A DNA stretch of 64,000 nt from Antedon bifida (Eukaryota; Echinodermata; Crinoidea; Comatulida; Antedonidae): NCBI GenBank assembly GCA_963402885.1, contig OY727093.1, forward strand, positions 1,302,001 through 1,366,000, in the 5' to 3' direction. The position numbers were made by a program, and so were the translations under genes. The notes beneath the pieces are model-generated. The model had not been told where the DNA came from and did no database searches. It was given only the letters and a program-made list of their open reading frames with translations. Below, piece after piece: positions 46,380 through 56,783 of the stretch (position 1 is its first letter; every line of letters starts with the position of its first letter).

Positions 46380-48145
46380 TACATGCTTACTTCACTAGCC
46401 TTTATCTCTTTACATAAACACAAATTATGTAATAATTATTGAATACTGCTAAAATAATAACAAGTGCCGGATGCATTAATACAAATAAAGATATAATAAT
46501 ATTAAAGAAACATATGGGAATATTGCTGTCACAGTACTTTTAATATTATTCCTACAACAAAAGAACATTGTTGAAAACAAAAGAATTAAAAATATATAAT
46601 TCTTGTTAATCTAGATATCTCTATGGAACTTAATTTGCTACTCAATGGCAAGGTTGCCCCAGGCTTGTTGCCACGTTGTACATCAAAGAGCCGTACCGAA
46701 TTTCATTCTTAATTATGGATTTTTCACTTTAATCTGTACAAGTGTGTTTCTGTTGTCAAAATAATGAAATCCTTCTTGATGTGATAAATGTTATCTTAAT
46801 GTTTTATCTTTTCTGTTCTCAAATTTAGTTAATCAGAACACAGAATTATTATTTTTAGAAGTATGATAATTTTATCAACTGCACTTATGTGATACTACTA
46901 GTGGAATTGTACATATTATTGTGTCTTTAATTTCTGTTGAGTTCATTTCTCAGCAATTCTCAGCAACTAGAATAAAGGATCTATGTTTTCAAGTTATAAA
47001 CACCTGGATAAATTATTATCATTTTAAAACCATTAAAGGTATAATGATTGACAATCAAGGGTAAATATTCTAAATACATAACATTTATACTTATTAAACA
47101 GATTACTAACTTTTACACATTGCCTCTCGGACAAAAATGTGACAGACTCTCTGTATAAGATTATAATAAATCTATAATAAAGCATTTATTATAGCTGTAC
47201 AATAGAAAGGGAAAGATCGCCTGTTAATAATGCTTAAAAAGAGAAAAATATACATAAAAATTGACTAAACGTGTAAAAATAATAATAAACCTTTTGAGGA
47301 CAAATGTTGTAAGGTTGGCAGCATGTGACAGACCTGTATAAGATTATAATAAATCAATAATACAGCATACATCATATCTGTATGTACAATAGAAAAAGAT
47401 GCATAAAAAGAAAAAGTATACTAAATATCGACTAATTGTGAAAAATGTTATAAGGTTGGCAGCACGTGGTAGACCTTACTTATTGAGAATTCTCAAAATT
47501 TAAATCTTTCGATCAATTATTACGCTACCGTGGAATTTCCCTAAGCTATGCTCATTTGACACGGCTCACAAACAATCCATTTAGTAAATCTTGCTCTCAT
47601 TGTACGAGCATTTTCTTGCGTTGCTATGGAAGTCTAGATGTTAGAAATAGTAGTATTCATCCTCAGGCTTTGCTCGCATACTTGGCTTGTGTCCAAAAGG
47701 TCAGAGTTCAACTGAGTCTGTCTAGAAATGTGCGGATGTTCATTATTCATGATTATTACATTCGCAACTGGCATTTTCTTTCATGATAATTTCTAGTACA
47801 TTGATTTCAAAGGTTAGTTGTGTAACTTTCATCAGAAAATCTTATCATCTGATTAAAACAATATTTTTATGGTTTTTCAAAGCAAAATACTTAATCTCTA
47901 ATTACTTTACCATTCAAATTTATGAATATAAATTATGATGATATTCATATTTCGTGACAACAAATTTATATTAGAGTTTAAGATTTTCATTAAATAATGA
48001 ATTAAAATTCATTATTATTAATTGTTTGGTTCACTGTATAGTAATTTAGCATTTATAGATTTTGAACATGACACTGTTGATAAGTATAAAAAGTGAGTAA
48101 ATCCTCTTTTTCTGCCTCTGGTTTCATTGTAATATTTTTCATAAT
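46380..48145. other. Gene-free stretch
   Basis: At 47145-47470 there is a loose direct duplication: TATAAGATTATAATAAATC, CAGCAT / AGCATTTAT, TGTACAATAGAAA, and GTTATAAGGTTGGCAGCAYGT occur twice, about 170-180 bp apart. A less AT-rich block at 47500-47780 is unassigned. Confidence 0.45.
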
Positions 48146-48149
48146 TACA

Positions 48150-48320
48150 GTACAACCCTTTTTATGACACCTATTTAGGGGACAATCCAGTTAAGAGGAG
48201 ATCTGGTTATGAAACGAATGAGGGAAAATACATGTTTTAACAATATTTCCAATCCAATTCAGAAAACACTTCTATTAAGGGGACACTTGTTGGGTCCTAA
48301 AGGTGTCCCTTTCAATTAAA
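48150..48320 (+). mobile_element. Possible pogo/Tigger-like MITE remnant
   Basis: TA CAGTACAACCCTTTTTATGA with GACACCTATTTAGGGGACA and further AAGGGGACACTTG / AGGTGTCCCTTTCAATTA blocks. The inverted GGGGACACTTG ... AGGTGTCCCTTT gives a partial terminal or subterminal inverted repeat. CAGT next to TA and repeated GGACACC words are seen in pogo-type short elements; this is inference. A related scrap is at 37482-37560. Confidence 0.5.
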
Positions 48321-48460
48321 TTCAAAATAACATTTATTTACTTCCTTTTAAGATTTAAACAATAATGGAATAAATAAGAAATAACATACTTAATTAGCCC
48401 TCAATTAGCATTTCCTGTCACCAACTTTGGTGCTTAGTGCACATAATTATTATTGTTTTG

Positions 48461-48550
48461 TATTCACTTGATCTTGAAAATGGTTCTATGATGGTACCGA
48501 AACGTCGATCTCTCTTTTTGTCATTAAATTTTATATTGAAATTATATAGT
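48461..48550 (+). mobile_element. Possible Penelope-like element fragment
   Basis: CTTGAAAATGGTTCTATGAT then GGTACCGAAACGTCGATC and TTTTTGTCATTAAATTTTAT. A stem of the form GGT...ACC followed by GAAACGTCG is typical, from general knowledge, of Penelope-like element ends, where hammerhead ribozyme motifs reside. No coding remnant is seen. This is a weak family call. Confidence 0.35.
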
Positions 48551-49116
48551 AAACGTCTTTTAATTCGTTAATAACATACTGTATACAAATAACAATAAAT
48601 CTGAGGAGAGGGGAAAAGGAAGATGGCAGGATCTCAGAAAGATACAGGATCTTGAGTCGGGTCTGCCTCGGACACAAAGCAAAGGGACAAAGACAAGCGT
48701 GGTCCTACTGTATTCGACTTTGTAATACATTCGGTATTATAGTTATTATTATTTATATGCAAATAATTATCTCATGAATATCATTACCAACATCTGTTGC
48801 AAGGTGATGTCGTCCTTCAGTTTAAATATTAAGCTCTTGATCCTATATCAAGATGCTATAAATTATTGTTTATTTATGTGAAATCGTCATCATGTGCAAT
48901 TTGATTTATCTATTTTATGATATTCTAATAGTTATTATTTATATTATTACAATAAATTTTGTATTGGAAAAATGATAACTTGAACAATGATTGTGTTTAA
49001 AATAATTAAATTGTGTAATGGTATGTGATTTTCAAAATTGCAATACTAGTTGGCCTAATAATGATATACAGTACTACCAAGCCTGTAACCAGAATATTTT
49101 TTTCACTAAAGTGCAT
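48551..49116. other. Gene-free AT-rich stretch
   Basis: A GC-richer patch at 48600-48710 is unassigned. Confidence 0.4.
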
Positions 49117-49129
49117 CCCCCCCCCCCCC
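49117..49129. repeat. C13 homopolymer
   Basis: Thirteen consecutive C residues followed by ACCCC. It is the longest C run in an AT-rich window and may be prone to length error in sequencing. Confidence 0.95.
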
Positions 49130-50330
49130 ACCCCTACTATGGTTAAAAATGATAAAGGCATGATCATATTTCTTTATTAACATTCAATGCTGTTTGATTA
49201 ACCACTAAAATATAAGCAAACCAATCTATCAACTAAACATGTTTTTCTCAATCATGAAATATTAAAAGAAACCAAATGCAGCTAATTATTAGTGACCCTG
49301 AGAATCTTGTTTTAATTGCAAACTAATTAAGCTTCATCCACTGTCATTGGTAAGGCTTTAACTACAGTACCAGGATTTTTGTTATCATTTTGCCACTAAT
49401 GGATCCAGGGATATTTGTGTTACACAGATTGCATTTTTTCATTAAATAACAGACACATTTAAATGTAGTGATTCCAAATCATAATACAACTTCAAGTAAT
49501 ATTCACAGATGATGAATGTCATATCATAACATTATACAGCTATAGTGACAAACATTAATGTTTTTCTAAATCATATTTTGATATTTTCACTGTTTGCGCT
49601 GGAGCAAAGAGTAATTTTTAAAGAACAGTAAAGAATACTCCTGATTGGTCTGGAGTAGTACACACAAAACAAATAAACATAATACAATTTGTTAAATAAA
49701 ATATGTTAATTTTTGTTTTTCTATTATATTCTTTATGTCAAACAATAAAATCAATGAATAAGGAATTACAGAATTTCAATTTCAATTCAATATATTTTTT
49801 TTTCCAAGAAATAAATAAATTTTGAGAACAAGATGAAGGTATCGTTGTTTGGAAACCTTGCGGCATTAAATTGGTAGTAGCCACAAAAAAGGCATTAAAC
49901 ATTCCAAGAGAGTACAGTAGTAATATACAATGAACATAAAAACTGAGATTATGTTTATAACAACACATCAATGACAAATGAGTAGTGTTGGTATTTTAAG
50001 AACTCAATCTGCTTAATTACACAAGAGTTCATTATGTGATTTGAATTCTTCAGTTCTTGTTCAGAACCTTGATATGTCTTACATCCCCTCTTTCACATCG
50101 TGGGACTGTGGAGGTCTTTTGTAAGAGATCAGTTCTAATTGTGATTTGTTAAAACCCTGGACACAAAAGGCAAAAGTAAGCGGACCGTGAGAAAGTCAAT
50201 TACAGCTTTATATTATACTTGAGATTAGTGTTTGGGATAATGACGGTATTATCACAGGTGTATTGTCTACGTAAATAGGCCTATGTATATCTTATTCATA
50301 GTGTATCAATGCATATAAATCAATGCTAGA
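49130..50330. other. Gene-free AT-rich stretch
   Basis: A TTTCAATTTCAATTCAATA stretch at about 49774 may be a reversed retroposon tail. No gene is recognised. Confidence 0.4.
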
Positions 50331-50334
50331 TTAA

Positions 50335-50470
50335 CAGTAGAGGAGTTGTATCTTGGTGCTTCACCTTTGATTCAGGTGTCATGGGTTCAAATCCTGTGTA
50401 TTCATGACAAAACATCTCCATTCCAATAGATTTGTTCAAGGGCATATCCTGCCTTGAAGATGAATGATGA
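50335..50470 (+). mobile_element. tRNA-derived SINE-like relic
   Basis: A GGAGTTGTATCTTGGTGCTT stretch is followed by a box-B match, GGGTTCAAATCC at about 50382-50393. CAAGGGCATATCCTGCCTT lies downstream, in the position where marine SINEs often have a CAAGGCACTTTA-type block. The tRNA cloverleaf is not convincing. Confidence 0.4.
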
Positions 50471-50779
50471 AGACACGAATAATGGCAGGGGCCGGCAAAG
50501 TCCACCATAAAGGTGCACTTGAAATGGAACAACCTTACGTGTTGACATTCACTCGTCTACAACACTATCTTTTAAATCGTTTAAAGATAAACTTTGTTAA
50601 AACTTGATACGGTCTATGCGGTCTATGTATGAATATTGTCTATATTAAAATAAGCGATTAATATATTTGGTGGCATCACAAACAGGCTTATTATCTGATA
50701 TTGGTCATTATTGTCATCACTCTCATTTTCATCTATTTTATTTGTCATCCTAAGTAGACTTCTTGTCTCATTTTCTCCT

Positions 50780-50852
50780 TTGAACTGGACATTGGACCAT
50801 TGATTTGGTATGTGTAGACCACTGAACATTGGATCATTGGGCATGTGTAGAC
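50780..50852. repeat. Short imperfect tandem repeat
   Basis: GGTNTGTGTAGACCACTGNAC / GGCATGTGTAGACCATTGGAC and ACATTGGACCATTG / ACATTGGATCATTG recur two to three times. The repeat is echoed as SGLHIPN / NGLHMPN in a minus-strand frame of 104 codons, which is otherwise unremarkable. Confidence 0.65.
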
Positions 50853-50937
50853 CATTGGACCTTATTGACAATTTAATATACTGTTTTTTTATTAATCCAA
50901 ATACAAATTCTGGTGAACAAATGATCATTCTGTGCAC

Positions 50938-51687
50938 ATTAACAGGTTGGATCTAATTTCACAGAAAATCTCCAAAATCATGCATGCACACCAAAACAAA
51001 TCGTTGAGGTTAACAATATGATGATAATAATAAAGCTTAACATTAAACAGACAAAAAGAGCAATGTATACTGTACTAGGAAAAATATTATCACCAGGATA
51101 GCAGTAATGTAGTTTAAAATCTTCCTTGTGCAATTGTGGTTTTTTTATACCCCATGTATGGATGCATGCAATAAGAACGATTTGTATAGCAAACAAACGT
51201 ACAAATTTTCTCCCAATATAGATTAATATGATATATGCTTATTTATACATTTGTGTAATTAATGATTATTTATAAATCAAGGAAGTAATCGTAATTATTA
51301 TATAGTTGTATTATCATTTGATTTATCTTTTTATTGCTTTATAGGTTGTTGATGTATTTATGAATCTGAACTTCCTTAATGCTCTTGAAAGAGAATTTTC
51401 GGTAAAGTTGTGAGTACAATTTATTGCAAAGGAATTAAATGGAAACCATAAAATGTTTGATTTAGTTGTCTAATAAATCACGGCGACTATAATTTAATGA
51501 TGCAAAATTATTGTTAGAAAAGAATAGGAAATAAAATGGTGAAAAAATATCTATTATGATATGTAAACATTTTTGATAGTTGTTTAAAGGATTACATGAT
51601 GAATAAACATTAGTAAGTTTAGTTATTTAAGTTTGCGGTTTAAGGTTAAAAAATAATGTTATTACAATATATCAACGTTTTGGTTGT
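50938..51687. other. Gene-free AT-rich stretch
   Basis: No recognised features. Confidence 0.5.
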
Positions 51688-51872
51688 TAAGCTCTGTCTA
51701 CACGATCAAATTTTATTTGACAAAAAAATGTGATGTGTCATATGGATAAGATGATGTCATATTACTACCATATTTGGGAATATCACTACCATATTTGAGC
51801 ATATCACTACTATATTTGGGCACATCACATTTTTTTTTGTCAAACTAGTTTGATAGTGTAGACAGAGCTCTA
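51688..51872 (+). mobile_element. MITE family copy 4 (forward, longest)
   Basis: The left end AAGCTCTGTCTACACGATCA and right end TTTGATAGTGTAGACAGAGC pair along about 22 bases. TTTTTTGTCAAACTAGTTTG precedes the right end. The interior has three to four tandem ACCATATTTGGG-AATATCACT units, more than copies 1, 2 or 9, which explains the greater length. A TAA-type flank is seen on both sides. Confidence 0.92.
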
Positions 51873-52312
51873 AGCTACAACCATCTTTTCAACTGCACTC
51901 ATTACATGGATGGTATAAAGAAACTGATTAAAGACGACCTGGTTCCTCCTTCGCTATCATAAGATCAGGTGAATATATCATGCTTGTCTAGAACATTCAA
52001 ATTAGAATCAATAATATACTGCGAAAAGATATGTAATTGATAGCGTTGCCTATTAACGAACGTACTATGGTGAGACAAAGTAAACCGCACAATCTGCTCG
52101 CTAATATTGATGACAGAAATTCAGTCGTTGATGTGTGGCATTCATTTTATAATTCACTTATCCATAAATCATTCCTAAAGATAAACACATGAAGTTTGAG
52201 ATAGCTTTAAGATGAAAACTAAAACATCAAGTATTATAACATTTCTAGACTTTTTTTTTTACTTTTTAGACATTTAGAAATAAATAAAAATGTATTTATT
52301 CATTTTTGTTTC
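51873..52312. other. Spacer between MITE copies
   Basis: No recognised features. Confidence 0.45.
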
Positions 52313-52450
52313 GGTAGTGATATGCCCAAATATGGTAGTGATATTCCTGGACATGATGATGATGTCATATCACTACCATATTTAGGCACATCACCACCAT
52401 TTAAGGCACATTTTTTGTCAAACTGGTTTGATAGTGTAGACAGAGCTTTA
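52313..52450. mobile_element. MITE family copy 5 (left end lost, palindromic interior)
   Basis: The left terminal repeat is absent. The copy starts inside the core with GGTAGTGATATGCCCAAATA units. It passes through TGGACATGATGATGATGTCA and then reads the opposite arm, CATATCACTACCATATTT, ending in a good right end (GTTTGATAGTGTAGACAGAG). Both orientations of the core are joined head to head, so the interior is largely self-complementary. This is unlike the other copies. Confidence 0.85.
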
Positions 52451-53165
52451 TTCTCAAATCTGTTTACTGTACATATGTGACCAAATAAATATACGGCACT
52501 GATGAGATCTAATAAGATAGAAAATGTACTGTCTGCAGATTGGATATTATTTTTATTAACGCTACAACGCGACAAGTTGATATTTAAAGTTAATTGACCC
52601 ACATATGATGCTTGTCTTCTCTTCTTTAAAGTTAGACACGATGACCGAGATATGTTTCTTCTTATTCAGTCCATGTTATACATTCATTGGTTATTAGCTG
52701 ATGTGTTTTTGTTTCTATAGCAGTTTTGTTTTACACCAAATTATTATATCTACACGCAATATCATGAAAGTAAGAATCAGTAACCTAAATAAACATAAAA
52801 AAACATAATTAAATAAAATAATATTAATTTCCTTTTATACTATTACATTACAAATATACTTATAATGACATTTAAAGCAAATTATCTAATTATTTACATA
52901 GATGTGATAGATGTACACATACTATACTAACCGATTATTGGTACTGTATATAAATGTATATAATACCCATCCAGTATTATAGGAAATTCTGCAATATTGA
53001 CGTATCATAGGCCATTAGCCTAACCAACCTAACCATAATACAGGTGTCATATGTGATACATATAAGACACTGTATTACATAATTTGCCTATTATACTGGT
53101 TGGATAATGCCATATGTTGAGATACAGTACATAGAGGATCTGATGACCACATAAGAAAACAAAAC
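52451..53165. other. Spacer between MITE copies
   Basis: AT-rich, with no recognised features. Confidence 0.45.
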
Positions 53166-53320
53166 TAAAGCTCTGTCTACACTATCAAACTTGTTTGACA
53201 AAAAAAGTGTGATGTGCCCATTTATGGTAGTAATATGCCTAAATATGGTAGTGATATGACATCATCATGGATAGGCACATCAGATTTTGTTGTCACATAA
53301 AATTGTTAGACAGAGCTTTA
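53166..53320 (-). mobile_element. MITE family copy 6 (reverse)
   Basis: Left end TA AAGCTCTGTCTACACTATCA and right end AGACAGAGCTT TA. The core is in reverse order (GGTAGTAATATGCCTAAATA, then GACATCATCATGGATAGGCA). The right subterminal region reads TGTCACATAAAATTGTTAGA, so it carries the TTATGTGAC variant found on the left side of forward copies. This is consistent with a reversed insertion. Confidence 0.92.
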
Positions 53321-53741
53321 CACTATAAGAAAAAGCAAATCTTATTTTGTTCTGTCTTCAACATTATTAACATCATCATCATTATCAAGTTATTGTTACC
53401 ATAGTCATTATCATCACATAATCAATATTATCATCATCGTCGTCATCACCTTTTGTTGCTTTGTCAGCATGATTACAGTTCCTATAGTAAATGTTGTTTT
53501 CATTCATTGGTTTATTATTCATTCTAGTCAATCAGTTTAACTCTTGATATTGATTTGATTAAACACACTAAATTATGCGTCATGAATGGATCAATACAAG
53601 TCATGTGACCAATTAGTCGCATATGGTAATTATGCAGTTGATGGTCTAGTCTGTGAGATGTTGTTAAGTTGTGAAAAAAACTACAAAAATCTGAGTCACA
53701 ACAGATAAATCATTTGGCATTATCGGTTGAAGATATCATCA
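53321..53741. other. Spacer with (CAT)n-rich tract
   Basis: ATCATC-rich sequence at about 53365-53450, otherwise unremarkable. Confidence 0.45.
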
Positions 53742-54066
53742 ATGTATGATGAAAGTCAAAAAGGAAAGAGAAAAGTAGTAGACAAAACAAACAATCACCC
53801 TGCCCATGACAGAGGAAAATGGTATAAAATAAAAAATATCATCGTTGGTATATTTAGTGGTGTTGTTGATTTGTAGGGGTTGCGGACACTTACGTGTTAT
53901 GACGTGTTACGCAACCTCTTGACCAATTGTGTTGAATAAATAAATGAAAAATGAAAAGAGGAAGATCAAAATCTGCATGGATCATGAAAGTAAAAAAAAG
54001 GAAATAGAAAATGTAATAGACAAAACACAAAACCATCCTGCCCATGTCGCAAGACGAGATGCGTAA
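53742..54066 (+). repeat. Diverged tandem duplication holding two related short ORFs
   Basis: Two segments share GAAAGTNAAAAA, GTARTAGACAAAACA and ATCMYCCTGCCCATG. The first (53742-53876) has an ATG frame of 44 codons; the second (53977-54066) has an ATG frame of 29 codons. Both peptides keep an E-S-x-K...V-x-D-K-T-x-N-H-P-A-H core, and they differ by a 3-bp indel that preserves the frame. I recognise no family. They may be remnants of a duplicated exon or repeat. Confidence 0.6.
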
Positions 54067-54174
54067 CTGAGGACGCCTCCTTGGAAATAATTTCTTTCTG
54101 GCTGAATAAAAACATTATAACAGCCACCAGATACAAGACAAGAAACATAGCTTTAACTTTATTATCTTTATCCT

Positions 54175-54325
54175 TAAGCTCACACTTTACATTACCAAAC
54201 TAGTTTGACAAAAAAAGTTTGATGTGCCAAAATATGGTCGTGATATGCCCAAATATTATGGTACTGATATGACATCATCGTGTCCATATAAGGGCACATC
54301 ACATTTTTGTTGTTACATAAAGTTT
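54175..54325 (-). mobile_element. MITE family copy 7 (reverse, worn ends)
   Basis: The left end is damaged (TAAGCTCACACTTTACATTA), followed by a good CCAAACTAGTTTGACAAAAA. The core is reversed with GTGATATGCCCAAATATTAT and CATCGTGTCCATATAAGGGC. The right side ends near TTACATAAAGTTTAG, with the final CTACAC...GAGCTT part missing. Confidence 0.82.
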
Positions 54326-54969
54326 AGTTAAGTTTGAGTTGAGAGTTTATTGATTCTTTGAATAATAAACACATTGTGTAATATATGAACGATATGAACT
54401 AATTAATCCACAAGGGATGAATGAATGAATAATATTCATTAAATAATAAAGAATGAATTAATGAATAAATTAATAAATAAATTAATTAGCTTGAATATAA
54501 AACTATTAAACCAATGAATAATTTTGTAATTAGATGGCTATGATAACAAATTATGAAACCAATGAATAAAGTAATAAACGCCATGACAAAATATTGATTG
54601 GAATACAGAATATTCTATGCATATTTTTTATAATACTATAATAATAGAACAGGAATACTACCATATTTAGAATGTAGCCTACTTTCACGATAGCCACAGG
54701 AGAAAGAAAGTAATTCATTCATGTTATTAGTTGCCAGGATGTTGTCGCAACTGTCAGCAACTATCATTTTAAGGAAGTTATCAGCTAAAATGTCCTTCTC
54801 AAGGTTGTTCACTTTTCAACAACTAGTGAAAGTTTTCCAGGGTATGACAAACATTCTCTGGAAATAACAAAAGTATGTCTGAGATTCTTTACACATTAAT
54901 GTTACAGCATTTGACATACATTCTTAATCAACCATTACAATAACCTGACCCAAATATACCAGTGTGGCT
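54326..54969. other. Spacer between MITE copies
   Basis: GAATGAATGAATAA runs at about 54417-54480; otherwise AT-rich without recognised features. Confidence 0.45.
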
Positions 54970-55118
54970 TAAGCTATGTCTACACTATTAAACTAGTTTG
55001 ACAAAAAAAAATATGATGAGGCCAAATATGGTAGTGATATGCCCAAATATGGTAGTGATATAATATCGTCATGTCCATATATGAGCACATAAAGTTTCAT
55101 AGTGTAAACAGAGCTTTA
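54970..55118 (-). mobile_element. MITE family copy 8 (reverse)
   Basis: Left end AAGCTATGTCTACACTATTA and right end CATAGTGTAAACAGAGCTT TA. The core has two GGTAGTGATATGCCCAAATA-type units followed by CGTCATGTCCATATATGAGC. It is complete but with several substitutions. Confidence 0.9.
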
Positions 55119-55795
55119 GTTTAATATTTGCATTACTAAATGGCATGAATATGTCTAGTGTGAAGTGTGCTACTATCCATCCTACGTTGGCTCCAGGGAT
55201 ATTGTCAGTGGGAGTATAGGAAGTAAATCCTCTCCTGTATATCCGGCTTTCAAGGAGCTAATACTACTGACAGCCTTCAAGTATTATATTATTCTGCGTG
55301 CACCCCAGGGTAGCTGTATCAGCCTGTTTATTACCTACTTTTTACCCTGTGACAAGTGAAATTTTCCTTTTAAATATTAAGTATTTCACTTAACTAAATA
55401 AATATTTAAATATTTCCCTTAAATTGTATTCACTTAGATAGTAGATTTTTTAAATTTTAAACGGTAAATGTTTCCCTTAGCCTAAGTGTGAATGTTGAAT
55501 ACGGCCACTGGTTCCTTTGAGTGTAAAGAAAAACAGATAAGACATACAGTAGATTTTTTGATCTTTCTATAAATGTTTGTTATTTTATTTCAGTTCATTT
55601 ATTTGACCAACAAACCATGTAAAAAAAAACAGAGGAGAATTGGTCAGAGACTGCAACTACAAGAGCCAGCAGTCCTATGATTGTAACTAAAATGAGCAAT
55701 AAATAATATAGACGGTTATTCTTTCACCATGAAAATACACATTTTTATTGTCAACTGTATTTTTTTATGTTTTTGTCCTGTTTAATTGTATTGTA
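55119..55795. other. Gene-free spacer
   Basis: A less AT-rich block at 55165-55360 has a 64-codon plus-strand frame of unknown nature. (AAATATTT)-like runs follow at 55370-55430. Confidence 0.4.
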
Positions 55796-55870
55796 GTGAG
55801 GGTCCCTAATGATCAGCTTGGGCTAGATGGACCACTCTTGTTAAATATTGTTGAAATAAAAATAAGAAAA
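55796..55870 (+). mobile_element. Retroposon 3' tail fragment, GGGTCCCTAATGATCAGCTT family, copy 2
   Basis: GTGAGGGTCCCTAATGATCA, a GGGCTAGATGGACCACTC block, TTAAATATTGTTGAAATAAA, then an A-rich tail. It matches 30597-30672 in the opposite orientation. This copy preserves the tail better. Confidence 0.75.
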
Positions 55871-56087
55871 TAAAATAAAATGATTAGAAAAATTGGTAGA
55901 AAAGTCTATTTTTGTCTTTCATGATTTAATGTAGATTGTATTTTAAATATATTTTGTTACTATTATTTAAAAGACATAATTTCTTTTCTAAATATGGGAT
56001 TCTCCAAGGACTAGATTTGCACAATTATCAGAAAAACTGCTAATGAACAAGATACGTCATCATCATCATCATCCAGAGTATCTGTAC
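55871..56087. other. Gene-free spacer with (CAT)6-type run
   Basis: A CATCATCATCATCATC run is at about 56058-56073. Otherwise nothing is recognised. Confidence 0.5.
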
Positions 56088-56234
56088 CTTGATGTCATTA
56101 GCCGACTGCAAGCAATAACTCCCATTTCTCTTCATCAAGTCACTATACAACAACACATTTCTTTCTATTGCTTGCCCATTAGGGCTGTCTGTAAATGTTG
56201 AATTGATACTATCAATGACAGACTGTTTGGACAT
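56088..56234 (-). CDS. Weak candidate exon, unknown product
   Basis: On the minus strand a frame opens with ATG at 56234, directly after an in-frame TGA, and runs 49 codons to AAG followed by GTACAG, a strong 5' splice site at 56088/56087. The peptide starts MSKQSVIDSINSTF and contains NVLLYSDLMKRNGSY, with protein-like composition. An alternative overlapping frame starts MAFECPNSLSLIVSIQ. Two competing frames in the same place argue for a decayed coding sequence or chance. I recognise no family with confidence. Confidence 0.2.
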
Positions 56235-56783
56235 TCAAAAGCCATTGTAGACAGTCGGTAAAAATATCCATTACCTGCTTAAGGGTCTCAATGTATAATA
56301 ACAAATGCTGAATTCTATTTTCTAAGAATTGTTAATGTGTAGATATTTAAATAGTAAATAATACTCTTTAAATCGTATTTATTATCTTCCCTTGAATTTA
56401 AATTAAATATTTCCAAACTAACTGACCATTAATTAAATATTTTTTGTTAAGAGCTTCTCAACTAAAGCTTATGGTTCAAATTAGGATGCAATGACGTAAA
56501 TACAACGTAAGCGAGTTGACCAATGACAATTGACAATTTAGATCAACCATTGCTTGTGTTTGGTTAAATTACTTGCGTTGCGCTTACGTTACTAAGCTTA
56601 ATACCAGTACCCGAGGAATATGGTGGCATTTATGTAGAGTGCCATGTCCTTGGTGTGTTTGGTCAGGTTTTAACCTGATCATTTTTTTTAACAACATCCA
56701 TTGATTAATTACTAGATTAATCTCATCACATCAGTGAATTATTTTTTTTTTAATTATGAAATTAGAATATAAGAATATAATTC
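56235..56783. other. Gene-free stretch
   Basis: AT-rich, with no recognised features. Confidence 0.45.

Noticed and set aside
50623-50937. 104-codon minus-strand frame with GLHMPN / GLHIPN repeats
   Set aside because: The peptide repeats follow a short DNA tandem repeat; there is no other support for coding.
52300-52602. 100-codon minus-strand frame
   Set aside because: It runs through MITE copy 5; the repeated GISLPYLGISLP-type string is a translation of the element's internal repeats.
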